Part shown: in pieces, positions 6,862 to 15,147 of the stretch
Layout: each line of letters opens with the position of its first letter
How positions within the stretch are numbered: the first letter of the stretch is position 1
NCBI GenBank assembly: GCA_036745415.1
Contig: DAIOGF010000001.1
Coordinates: 163,793-227,792, forward strand
Length of the DNA: 64,000 nt
Reading direction: 5' to 3'
Source: CAILQE01 sp036745415
Lineage (GTDB): Bacteria > Patescibacteriota > Saccharimonadia > Saccharimonadales > UBA4665
Notes under the pieces: model-generated
The model's input: the letters and a program-made list of their open reading frames with translations, nothing else
The model's database searches: none
What the model was told of the DNA's origin: nothing
Program-made: the position numbers and the translations under genes

Positions 6862-7791
6862 TTATAATTTGTTTAATTTATCTATAAGTTCATCAATATT
6901 CTGACTTTGCATCAGATCATCTCTTAGCTCTTTAGCTCCGTCAAAATTATTAATATAAATCTTACAAAACTTATTTAGAATATATACAGGCTTGTTATCT
7001 CCGTATGTCTTTTTCCATAGTTTGGCATGTTTTTTGAATATATCAATTCGTTCATCTTTAGATAATTTTTCCCATGGTGAGTTTTTACTAAAAACATAAG
7101 GATCCCTGAATACACCTCGGCCAATCATAACTCCGTCAAGCTTGTATTTCTTAGCGATATCATCTCCATGTTTTCTGGAAAATATGTCACCATTTCCAAT
7201 TATCTTAGTCTTGGGTGAAATTTTATCTCGAAGTTTTACTATTTCCTTTAAAGCTTCATAATCTGCAGGAACTTTACTCATCTGCTTCTTGGTCCTAGCA
7301 TGAATAATTAGGCTATCTATGCTTTGATTAAGAAGGAACTCATGCCATGAATAATCTATCGAGTTATAACCCAGCCTAGTCTTCACGCTGACGGGAAGTT
7401 TACCCGCTCCAGCTTTTGTGGCGTCAATGATTTCTTTAGCTAGCTCCCTATTATTAATAAGCGCAGAACAAAGTCCAGCACGAGTAACATTTCTATCCGG
7501 ACAACCCATATTAATATCTATTCCGTCAAACCCCATCTTAACTAATTCTTTAGCTGTTGCGGTGAAATTTTCTGGTTTAGAACCCCAGATTTGTGCAATA
7601 AGAGGTTTTTCTTTTTTTGAATATTTTAACCTTGGAAGAATAGCTTCTCTTCCTTTACTTTGAAGTCCATCAACATTTACGAACTCTGTATAAAAGATAT
7701 CTGGAGGTGAAAGTTCAGCAATAATACTTCGAAAAACAGTATCAGTTACCTCATACATTGGAGCTAGAATATAAAGGGTTTTATCCTTCAT
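6862..7791 (-). CDS. dus: tRNA-dihydrouridine synthase
   Basis: 309 aa FMN-dependent TIM-barrel enzyme reducing uridines in tRNA D loops. Motifs: LAPMYEVTDTVFRS at the N-terminus (FMN-binding, AP-M), NMGCPDRNVTRAG in the middle, SVKTRLGY, a LIIHARTKKQ phosphate/tRNA-contact block and IGRGVFRDP near the C-terminus. The block normally read as GACLL (which carries the catalytic Cys in DusA/DusB) appears as GLCSALI, so the Cys seems shifted by about two residues; alignment would settle this. It ends exactly against the tRNA-Ile2 gene, convergently, and starts 8 bases after the upstream unknown gene. Confidence 0.85.
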   Translation of the reverse strand: MKDKTLYILAPMYEVTDTVFRSIIAELSPPDIFYTEFVNVDGLQSKGREAILPRLKYSKKEKPLIAQIWGSKPENFTATAKELVKMGFDGIDINMGCPDRNVTRAGLCSALINNRELAKEIIDATKAGAGKLPVSVKTRLGYNSIDYSWHEFLLNQSIDSLIIHARTKKQMSKVPADYEALKEIVKLRDKISPKTKIIGNGDIFSRKHGDDIAKKYKLDGVMIGRGVFRDPYVFSKNSPWEKLSKDERIDIFKKHAKLWKKTYGDNKPVYILNKFCKIYINNFDGAKELRDDLMQSQNIDELIDKLNKL

Positions 7792-7799
7792 ATAAGTTC

Positions 7800-9056
7800 T
7801 TACTTATCTCTGTTATCTATAATCTTTTTGGCTAAAGAGCTAAGTCTTTGTCTTTTTCTGTAACTTAAGTGTTCAATTCTTTCAATTTCAGTAGTCATAT
7901 CATCAAACTTCTTATTACCATTACCACCAAGATGTCTTCCCGAATATTCATTAACAAATTCGTTAAAGAAATTAAGAGCTTGATTCTTTGCGTCACCTTC
8001 TAATCTACCTGCTCGCTTAAGACCAAAGAATTTGTTTACAATCTTGTTTCGAAGAGAATTGATATTAATATCCATAGTGTTTGAAGCATCACCAAATCTT
8101 CTGTCGTCAATTACTACACGACCGAAAGCCATGTTTTTCTTGGAAAGGTATTCAGTAAGCTTTAGTGTTTCTTCTGGAGTAAATAATTCTAAAACTCTTT
8201 CATCGAACGATCTATCAATTAAAAGTTCTTTTAAATCTTCTTTTGTTAAATAGGAGTGCCTAGACGACTCAGCTTCAGATTGCTTTTTCTTGGCATCAGC
8301 AACATAACTATCGTCAGAAATAAAATGCTTGTTTCGCTCTAAATCATTTAGAACTTTAAGGGCAGTATCGATTACCTTAGCTTCCTTGGATACAGATTCC
8401 ACTTCATCTCTATTATATTTTCTTAATAAATTCTTAACCTTATCTTCAAGTTTTTCAATCTCTTCAACACTGGTAAATTTAGGGTCACCTAATTCTTCAA
8501 GCCCAGCTTCAATCTTTGCATACTCTTCATCAATACTTATATCACCATTAAGTCTTTCTTTGATGGCAGTAGTTCTAACTTTTACGTATCTTGAATACCA
8601 ATCCGAAAAAGTATCTCTACTTAACTCGTCTAATAAATCTTCCGTGATTGGAGATTCTGCAATTTCTGCTTCAGCTTTTCTGCTTTCTTTGAGTTCAAAT
8701 ATTAGCTTCATAGTTTGTTCGGCATCAATTTCTTCACTACTCTTACGTCTATTACCGAAATGGCCATCATCATCTGGTGAATTCATAATTACATCTGATG
8801 CATTTTGTAGCTCAGCATCTAATTCTTCAGGATCCATTGATGCAAGTTGTTTTTTTCTCTTATCCAATAGTGATTCAACCTCGTTTTCTTGAGCTTCTCC
8901 ACTACTAATTCCAGGGTTCATGGAACGTATTCTGTCTATAATTCTAGGGTCTACAATGTGAGTAGGACCATCAAATGTTGGTCTAGGATCTTTATTTTCT
9001 CCATTACCTTCATCTTCAGGGAATAGTGGCGGTTGATTTGGGTTGAAGTTTTTCAT
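7800..9056 (-). CDS. hypothetical charged, helical protein (418 aa)
   Basis: No family recognised. The first ~60 residues are Pro/Gly/Asp-rich and probably disordered; residues about 60-410 are highly charged (Glu, Asp, Lys, Arg) and mostly helical, with coiled-coil-like stretches (for example around 170-235). There is no signal peptide, membrane helix, metal-binding cluster or nucleotide-binding motif. A TATAAT box (9065-9070) lies 8 bases before the ATG, so it is probably leaderless, and dus follows after 8 bases, so the two are likely co-transcribed. Confidence 0.65.
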   Translation of the reverse strand: MKNFNPNQPPLFPEDEGNGENKDPRPTFDGPTHIVDPRIIDRIRSMNPGISSGEAQENEVESLLDKRKKQLASMDPEELDAELQNASDVIMNSPDDDGHFGNRRKSSEEIDAEQTMKLIFELKESRKAEAEIAESPITEDLLDELSRDTFSDWYSRYVKVRTTAIKERLNGDISIDEEYAKIEAGLEELGDPKFTSVEEIEKLEDKVKNLLRKYNRDEVESVSKEAKVIDTALKVLNDLERNKHFISDDSYVADAKKKQSEAESSRHSYLTKEDLKELLIDRSFDERVLELFTPEETLKLTEYLSKKNMAFGRVVIDDRRFGDASNTMDININSLRNKIVNKFFGLKRAGRLEGDAKNQALNFFNEFVNEYSGRHLGGNGNKKFDDMTTEIERIEHLSYRKRQRLSSLAKKIIDNRDK

Positions 9057-9064
9057 TGGTGTTT

Positions 9065-9070
9065 ATTATA
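9065..9070 (-). promoter_or_regulatory. -10 box (TATAAT) for a leaderless start at 9056
   Basis: Perfect TATAAT 8 bases before the ATG, no ribosome-binding site. Confidence 0.5.
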
Positions 9071-9090
9071 ACACACTTATGCTAATTTGT

Positions 9091-10230
9091 CTACTCCCAA
9101 CGGAAGACTTTAAAAGCTATAAAGTAGATAACAACCATCCAGATAAGTATTAGGCCTATTTCAGGCATTATCTGAGTTAGATGCTTACCTTCAGTTGTAA
9201 GTAGCCTCATACCGTCTATAACTGGCGTTAGGGGCAAATAATTAGTTACGGCTTGTAGGTATTGCGGCATCTGGAATCTTGGGAAGAAAGTTCCCGATAA
9301 AAATAGCATAGGAAACACAATTATGTTAGATAGTGGTGCTGCCTGGCGATCATTCTTTGCCCAGCCTCCAATTGCGAGACCAATCCCTAGAACCATGAAT
9401 ATACTAAGCACCAAGAATGTAATGATCTCCAAGTAATTCCCGACCACTTTAAGATTAAATACTAGAATAGCGATGATGAACTGAATTGCAATAGAAACAA
9501 TTCCAATAATAGACTGAGAGAACATTGTAGATAAGAAATATTGCCATACAGCAATTGGAGTTGTGTGAAGTCTTCTTAAGATTCCTTGTTTTTTAAGTTC
9601 TGGGAACACATTTACTGGCCCAAATATTCCTATACCAATAATAGAAAACCCTAGAAGTCCTGCAAAGGTGTAATCAAAAGTAGTTAAACTCTTTCGATTA
9701 AGTTGATTCTGAGTTACAACAAAAGGTGTTTTAGTCGTGACAAATTTAGAGTTTATTCCGCTTAAACTCTGATTTAGTACGGATGCAATAGTCTGACCTG
9801 AAGTCACCTGATTTTGCGTGTATATAACTTCTACTTGTCCGCTTGGATAATTATTGCCTTTCTCAAACACTCCAAAGTCCTTATTGAGATATATGACTCC
9901 ATCTAATTGGCTCTTAGACATCTTGTTTTCAGCCTGATTTAAATTACTTACAGTGCTATCAATTTTATATAATTTGGAACTCTTTAATTGATTTATAAAT
10001 GTAGTTGAATAACTAGATTTAGAATCATTAAGGATTGCTACCTTGAAGGATAATTTTCCGCCTCCTTTTGAAATTGATCCGAAAACAAACAGGAATATTA
10101 GTGGAAAAAGTATTCCAAAGAAAATAGCCAATCTGTCTCTAAAAAATCTTTTTGTATTTAATCTAGTGAAAGTTGCTACTGTCTTGAGCTTTCTAACGAA
10201 GCTGACCTTTGGGATATGTGCTTTATCCAT
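9091..10230 (-). CDS. ABC-2 type transporter permease
   Basis: 379 aa. One N-terminal membrane helix (about 34-54), a large extracytoplasmic domain (about 55-185, rich in Ser, Asn and Gln), then five helices (about 185-375), the usual YhfC/DrrB-like ABC-2 layout. The segment PLSNIIVFPMLFLSGTFFP is the conserved ABC-2 signature. It lies one base downstream of its ATPase gene, forming a two-gene exporter. The substrate is unknown; drugs, lipids or peptides are typical for this family. Confidence 0.87.
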   Translation of the reverse strand: MDKAHIPKVSFVRKLKTVATFTRLNTKRFFRDRLAIFFGILFPLIFLFVFGSISKGGGKLSFKVAILNDSKSSYSTTFINQLKSSKLYKIDSTVSNLNQAENKMSKSQLDGVIYLNKDFGVFEKGNNYPSGQVEVIYTQNQVTSGQTIASVLNQSLSGINSKFVTTKTPFVVTQNQLNRKSLTTFDYTFAGLLGFSIIGIGIFGPVNVFPELKKQGILRRLHTTPIAVWQYFLSTMFSQSIIGIVSIAIQFIIAILVFNLKVVGNYLEIITFLVLSIFMVLGIGLAIGGWAKNDRQAAPLSNIIVFPMLFLSGTFFPRFQMPQYLQAVTNYLPLTPVIDGMRLLTTEGKHLTQIMPEIGLILIWMVVIYFIAFKVFRWE

Positions 10231-10231
10231 A

Positions 10232-10990
10232 TTAATCTCTTAGTCCTTTACCAGTTAAGTCTATGAATACATCATCAAGATTTGCTTGCTCTACTTTTTG
10301 CTCTTTCTTGAATCCTTTTTTAAGGAGCGTCTTAATTAAATTAGCTGGCGAATCAAGGGCTATAATCTTGCCCTTGTCCATAATAGCTACTCGGTCGCAT
10401 AGGATTTCTGCCTCGTCGAGATAATGAGTTGTCATTATGACCGTTACGCCTTTATCTCTAATTTCTTTAATAAGATCCCAAAGATTTCTACGAGCCTGGG
10501 GGTCTAAGCCGGTGGTAGGCTCATCCAGGAAAAATACTCTTGGGTTATGTACTATTGCTGTAGCAATACTCAGTCTCTGTCTTTGACCACCACTTAAGTC
10601 TTCAGCATAACTATTAATCTTTTCGCCTAAATTAACTTCATCTAAGAACTTTTTAGCATCTACTTTTTCGCCATAAGCTGAAGCAAAAAGTTCAATAATT
10701 TCAGATAGTTTTTGTTTATCTTGAAAAGCTGCAGTCTGTGGCTGCACGCCAATAATCTGCTTTACGGCATCTGGATACTTTTGAACATCTATGCCATCTA
10801 CAGTGATAGTACCGGAGTCTATGGGCCTCAAAGTTTCTATCATCTCTAATGTAGTGGTCTTTCCCGCGCCGTTAGGTCCTAGGATTCCGAAGATTTCACC
10901 CTTTTTAACCTCAAAGCTAATACCATCAACAGCTAGCTTATTGTTATATGTTTTCTTTAGATTTTTTACTTTTAGAATGTTGTCGCTCAC
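10232..10990 (-). CDS. ABC transporter ATP-binding protein
   Basis: 252 aa. Walker A GPNGAGKTTT, Q-loop region, signature LSGGQRQRL, Walker B VFFLDEPTTGLD and switch His in TTHYLDEAE are all intact. Belongs to the CcmA/DrrA-like exporters partnered with ABC-2 permeases; the last ~30 residues are a short tail lacking a second domain. Starts with GTG; a TATAAT box about 9 bases upstream suggests a leaderless message. Partner permease follows immediately. Confidence 0.9.
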   Translation of the reverse strand: MSDNILKVKNLKKTYNNKLAVDGISFEVKKGEIFGILGPNGAGKTTTLEMIETLRPIDSGTITVDGIDVQKYPDAVKQIIGVQPQTAAFQDKQKLSEIIELFASAYGEKVDAKKFLDEVNLGEKINSYAEDLSGGQRQRLSIATAIVHNPRVFFLDEPTTGLDPQARRNLWDLIKEIRDKGVTVIMTTHYLDEAEILCDRVAIMDKGKIIALDSPANLIKTLLKKGFKKEQKVEQANLDDVFIDLTGKGLRD

Positions 10991-11000
10991 TTATTCAATT

Positions 11001-11035
11001 ATATAAAAATAGCCCCTAGATTAGTAGGGGCTATT
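11001..11035 (-). terminator. intrinsic terminator after the 64-aa gene
   Basis: The arms AATAGCCCCTA and TAGGGGCTATT (11008-11018, 11025-11035) form an 11-bp stem; on the minus strand a T-rich run follows. It separates the small gene from the ABC exporter. Confidence 0.8.
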
Positions 11036-11066
11036 GTTGTATTAAAAGTCTTTAATTAGACAGTTA

Positions 11067-11261
11067 TTACTTTCGCTTAATAGTTAAGAAACCGTTTCGT
11101 GGGTTCTCATTAACTTCGTATCCATCAGGAAGATCAGTTCCTTCTGGTCGTTCGTCCTTAGAAAAGTAATAGATTGTTTGTTCTTTACCGCCTCGAAGAG
11201 TTACTTTCTTTGAGTTTAAGTGGTAAGTTACACCTTTAGAGTTAGTGTGTTGGTAAGCCAT
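11067..11261 (-). CDS. conserved small protein (64 aa) of unknown function
   Basis: A basic, soluble, probably beta-rich protein with the strings TLRGGKEQTIYYFSKDERP and NPRNGFLTIKRK. I recall very similar small proteins recurring in Saccharibacteria and other CPR genomes, always without a known function. It has a full expression unit of its own: a good promoter, a purine-rich ribosome-binding site (GAGAGGGA) and a strong terminator, which suggests high-level expression. Confidence 0.75.
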   Translation of the reverse strand: MAYQHTNSKGVTYHLNSKKVTLRGGKEQTIYYFSKDERPEGTDLPDGYEVNENPRNGFLTIKRK

Positions 11262-11298
11262 GCTTATTTCCCTCTCTTATTAATTGTTTGTACCCCTA

Positions 11299-11327
11299 AG
11301 ATAACCCCGAGAGGCAACCCTTGTCAA
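11299..11327 (-). promoter_or_regulatory. promoter of the 64-aa gene
   Basis: On the minus strand TTGACA (11322-11327), 17 bases, TTATCT (11299-11304); the transcript would carry a leader of about 30 bases with a ribosome-binding site. Confidence 0.65.
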
Positions 11328-11411
11328 CACCTTATTACAGATTTAATCAGGTGTAATTAATTCATATCTGTTAATTTATAATCTTAAGAGGTTTAAAAAA
11401 TACAACGAAGA

Positions 11412-12686
11412 TTAGTAATTCTCCCTAAGCCATTCGTCCAGACTGCCAGCTCCACCACCACTCATGCAAAGAATAAAATCTTTACTACCCAAATGGCGGT
11501 CTATGATTTCCTTAAGAGAATTAAAATCCGCAGATATAGCAATATGTTTATTATCCAGATACTCAATGAGTTCATCGGGAGCTAATATTTTATCTAGGAG
11601 ATTTTCTCTTGCTAGATAACTTGGCACCCAATAAAGCTTATCTACCCCGATAAAAACATCTTTATATTTATCTTTAATAAATAACTGTCTTCGATTTGTT
11701 AAGGGTTCGTATACTACTACGAGTTTCTGATTGGTAATTTTAGTCATCTCTAGGGCTACATTAATAGCTGCCTTAATCTTTTCTGGAGTGTGCGCATAAT
11801 CTGTGTATAAATTAGTCGTAATCTCCTCCATTCGTCTATGGAGTCCTTTAAATTCCTCTATTGTTCTAAGACATTTATCTAGGGAAAGATTGAATTCCGA
11901 CGATACGCTAAGCGCTCCGAGGAATGCGTCTTCTCTATTGTATTTACCTAGAATATTCAGAGATTTAATTCTCGGATCCTCGGGACTTAGGATAATCATG
12001 TTGTCGGAACTATATTCTAGGTATTTTTGATCATTTTCATAGATATATACATTCTTAGATTGGTTTATGAACTGAATAAATGCATCATTATATTCCTTTA
12101 TTGTTGGATAGATCTCTTGATGATCCCAAGATATTCCAGAGATTAATGTAATATATGGCTTAAATGAAAGGAAGTTTCTATCGAACTCATCTGCTTCATA
12201 AATTAAATACTCATTGTCTTTTGAGAAATTTACAGAATCGCCAAAATCCACTTCTGCTGGAAGTATGTAATTGGCTTTTAAATTGAGTTTGTTCATCAAG
12301 AAACTTAGCATTGCAGTTGTGGTGGTTTTTCCATGAGTTCCCGCTATAGCAATTAGCTTCTGATTATTATCTTTTATTAAATAGTCTAGAAATTTATCTC
12401 GCTTAGAATGTTTTATATCTTTTTCATCTAGATATTTGAAGAATTCTTTATTATCTTGATTCATGCTAACAGCAGAACTATACACCACCCAATCTACTTT
12501 ATTTTCAAAAAGTTTTAATCCATCTAGAGCGTCACCAATAAATATATCCACTCCGTCATTTTTCATTTGCTCGATAAGCGAATTAGATCTTAAATCCGAG
12601 CCACTGACTTCGTGACCTGCCTTAATAGCAAACCTAGCAAGAGGATTAATACCGGCACCACCAATAGCTACAAAATGTATATGCAT
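11412..12686 (-). CDS. murC: UDP-N-acetylmuramate--L-alanine ligase (MurC-like)
   Basis: 424 aa Mur ligase that adds the first amino acid of the peptidoglycan stem. N-terminal Rossmann motif IHFVAIGGAGINPLA (normally GGAGMSGLA), ATP-binding GTHGKTTTTAML at about 115-126, central acidic/His residues (EADEFDRNF, ISWDHQE), and the C-terminal domain with YTDYAHTPEKIKAAI and VVYEPLTNRRQLF. Slightly short for MurC. An Mpl-type tripeptide ligase is the main alternative. No other mur genes are adjacent. Confidence 0.8.
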   Translation of the reverse strand: MHIHFVAIGGAGINPLARFAIKAGHEVSGSDLRSNSLIEQMKNDGVDIFIGDALDGLKLFENKVDWVVYSSAVSMNQDNKEFFKYLDEKDIKHSKRDKFLDYLIKDNNQKLIAIAGTHGKTTTTAMLSFLMNKLNLKANYILPAEVDFGDSVNFSKDNEYLIYEADEFDRNFLSFKPYITLISGISWDHQEIYPTIKEYNDAFIQFINQSKNVYIYENDQKYLEYSSDNMIILSPEDPRIKSLNILGKYNREDAFLGALSVSSEFNLSLDKCLRTIEEFKGLHRRMEEITTNLYTDYAHTPEKIKAAINVALEMTKITNQKLVVVYEPLTNRRQLFIKDKYKDVFIGVDKLYWVPSYLARENLLDKILAPDELIEYLDNKHIAISADFNSLKEIIDRHLGSKDFILCMSGGGAGSLDEWLRENY

Positions 12687-12721
12687 AAATAATATTTAAT
12701 AATTGTTATACTTTTAATTAT

Positions 12722-13297
12722 ATGGCAGAAAGACACAAAAAGAATAAAAAGTATAAATTGTTGAGCCTATTATTTTTCCTACTCTTTAGTGCTAGCGCAA
12801 TAATTTTTGTTTTTTCACTTAGATCAAATTACTCACACATGAGCACGCTTAGGGATAATTTATATGCCGTAGACCAAAATAACGGAGATGTAACGACGGC
12901 CCTAAATAATCTTAGAAATTTTGTAACTGGACATATGAATACTTCATTAACTAAAAACAATTCCTTATATCCACCAGTACAGCTTGAATATACATATCAA
13001 AGATTATTGCAGTCTCAGCTAACAAAACAATCAGATAACACTAAAATTTATACTGATGCGGAATACTATTGTCAAAAGACAGTCCCCAATGGATTTTACG
13101 GTGCATATAGAATTCCATGCGTGGAAAACTACATAAATACTCACTCTCTTTACAAGATAAATATCGATCCTTCCTTATATCAGTTCTCTTTCCTTAGCCC
13201 TTCATGGAGCCCAGACCTAGCAGGATTTTCAATGCTAGCCACTATAATACTGGCTTCTCTTTGCTTAATATTTTTTACAGTAAGTATTATTGGTTGA
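12722..13297 (+). CDS. hypothetical membrane-anchored protein
   Basis: 191 aa. A very basic N-terminus (AERHKKNKKYK), a membrane helix at about 14-32, an extracytoplasmic domain of about 130 residues with two cysteines (around 119 and 133) that could form a disulfide, and a C-terminal helix (about 169-190). No family recognised. The TATACT box about 10 bases before the ATG suggests a leaderless message. Divergent from the murC-like gene by 35 bases and overlapping the next, convergent gene by 11 bases. Confidence 0.6.
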   Translation: MAERHKKNKKYKLLSLLFFLLFSASAIIFVFSLRSNYSHMSTLRDNLYAVDQNNGDVTTALNNLRNFVTGHMNTSLTKNNSLYPPVQLEYTYQRLLQSQLTKQSDNTKIYTDAEYYCQKTVPNGFYGAYRIPCVENYINTHSLYKINIDPSLYQFSFLSPSWSPDLAGFSMLATIILASLCLIFFTVSIIG

Positions 13298-15101
13298 GTA
13301 CCGCACCGACCATAAAAGTCTTGCCGGTTTTGATGGATCCAACGTACAAGTTAGAGTTCTTAACTAGAAGTAGATCGGCATTATCTAGCCAAGAATAGAA
13401 TGAATAGCCACTGAAGTTTAACTTATTGGAAGTAGTACTAGAATTAAACCCTAAGTACATTCCTGTACTATCCGACCATAAGCTTTGGCTTTGATCGGGA
13501 GACATTGTGAATTTAGGATAGTTTTTAGAAAAAGTATTCTGATCAATATTTATTGGAAGTACGGCTCCATTTACAAAATTGTAGTAAAAAGTTTTATTAC
13601 TTTGAATAGACTTAACACCTATGTATGCAGATTTAGAGGCATATTGTTTAATGGATAAAGATTCAGAATCTTGAACATTAAAGTTGTAAAAATTCTGAAA
13701 TTTTGTAGCGCCGGGAGTGAATCCTCTTATTTGATCAGATAAGTTAGAAGAATCTAAGTTACCTGCTACATTCCAAACTACGCTGTATAGCAATTGGCCG
13801 CCAAGCACCACAATGTTGCTAAATGTCTGATATGCATAGTCCGTAGTGTTTGTGTCAGATGTTTGCTGACGAGAACTATCTATCACAGAAACCGTGTTAT
13901 TGCTTGGATTAAACTCCTTTATTTGGGCATAGCCATTGCTATTAGGGGTTAGTGATCTGGACTCTGTTAGATAGAAATAATTATTATTAATCCAACCAAG
14001 TGGAGTAATAAAATCATCCCCCTTGTCTATCACGAAAAGATTATTATTTTTATCGCTTAGATAATAAAGCTGGTTTGTAGTGGAATTACGATTTGTAAAT
14101 AAAACCATGTGAGCAAGATCCGCAGATTTAAATAACTGTGTATTATTAGGATCTTCTTTTCCAGTACCGCTCACAATAACTTTTAAATTAGAGGCATCTA
14201 GATTACTAGATACTAGACTAATCTTTCCAGAATTTTGCTGAAGATAATAAATTATACCTACTGGCACTAGATCAATAAGATTTTCAGTATTATTGACGCT
14301 TTGAACTATGGTTGCAGTATAATTGTTATATTTTTGTGCACTAACCATAGCTACATAGCTTTCGTTGGTTGTAGGTAGCATCATTCTTACCTTACCCGAA
14401 GTGTCAGTAAGATAATCTGTTCCTAGAATAGTTATTTTAGCATTAGCAATTGGAGACTTATCTAATTTATTCTCCACTAATACGTTTACCGGCCTTCCAG
14501 TAGCAATAAGATTCACTTTTGAAATTGGTGGCTTACTAAATCCTACAAATACACTAACTTCCTGAGATTTATAGTATGGCTTACTAAATGACAACTTGTG
14601 TTTACCTAGGTGAAGTTTAGCGCTAATCAAGCCTTTTGAGTCAGATTGATATTTTTTAGAATCAATTGTGACGTCAACTCCACTTATCCCATTTGTAGTG
14701 TCTGAATCTACTACTTGAACACTTAGAATATTACTAAGGAACATCCCCAAAATCTTGTATCTAGTAAAAGGAATAGAGAATACTATAGCAACCATCACAA
14801 ATAAAATTACGAAATTCCATTTGTTAAGTACTATTCTAGTGAATTTGGATTTCTTCTTTTTCTTGGGTTTTTCAATATTTTCGTATGCTTTATCTTCCGC
14901 ACTCATTAAAGAGTTGCTTTCATTAAGTAAGATATCGTCAATTATTTTATCGGTCTTAGAATCTTCAATTTCCTCTACAACCTCTGGATCCGGCTCCTTA
15001 TGTGCCTGATCTTTTTCTGGCACATGGTATTCTTTATGGTGTTTTGGAACAACAAAACCTTCCATGCTATTGGGTCTTGGCTTGTTATTGTTTAACTCCA
15101 T
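13287..15101 (-). CDS. membrane-anchored protein with PEGA/carboxypeptidase-regulatory-like domains
   Basis: 604 aa. A charged cytoplasmic N-terminus (about 1-90, including a KPKKKKKSK run), one membrane helix (about 93-115), then extracytoplasmic beta domains. Residues about 128-200 and 205-275 look like two carboxypeptidase-regulatory/PEGA-type Ig-like modules (SVQVVDSDTTNGISGVDVTI, NVLVENKLDKSPIANAKITI). The rest (about 290-604) is a Ser/Asn-rich beta-propeller-like region. A surface or envelope sensor/scaffold is plausible but unproven. It overlaps the convergent 12722-13297 gene by 11 bases. Confidence 0.65.
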   Translation of the reverse strand: MELNNNKPRPNSMEGFVVPKHHKEYHVPEKDQAHKEPDPEVVEEIEDSKTDKIIDDILLNESNSLMSAEDKAYENIEKPKKKKKSKFTRIVLNKWNFVILFVMVAIVFSIPFTRYKILGMFLSNILSVQVVDSDTTNGISGVDVTIDSKKYQSDSKGLISAKLHLGKHKLSFSKPYYKSQEVSVFVGFSKPPISKVNLIATGRPVNVLVENKLDKSPIANAKITILGTDYLTDTSGKVRMMLPTTNESYVAMVSAQKYNNYTATIVQSVNNTENLIDLVPVGIIYYLQQNSGKISLVSSNLDASNLKVIVSGTGKEDPNNTQLFKSADLAHMVLFTNRNSTTNQLYYLSDKNNNLFVIDKGDDFITPLGWINNNYFYLTESRSLTPNSNGYAQIKEFNPSNNTVSVIDSSRQQTSDTNTTDYAYQTFSNIVVLGGQLLYSVVWNVAGNLDSSNLSDQIRGFTPGATKFQNFYNFNVQDSESLSIKQYASKSAYIGVKSIQSNKTFYYNFVNGAVLPINIDQNTFSKNYPKFTMSPDQSQSLWSDSTGMYLGFNSSTTSNKLNFSGYSFYSWLDNADLLLVKNSNLYVGSIKTGKTFMVGAVLNQ

Positions 15102-15147
15102 AATCTAAAATGTCCCACCTCTATATATAGATATATTTTAACAAAAA

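Noticed and set aside
8329..8892. 187-codon plus-strand frame opposite the 418-aa gene
   Set aside because: A Ser/Leu-rich shadow of the Glu/Lys-rich coding strand; no ribosome-binding site.
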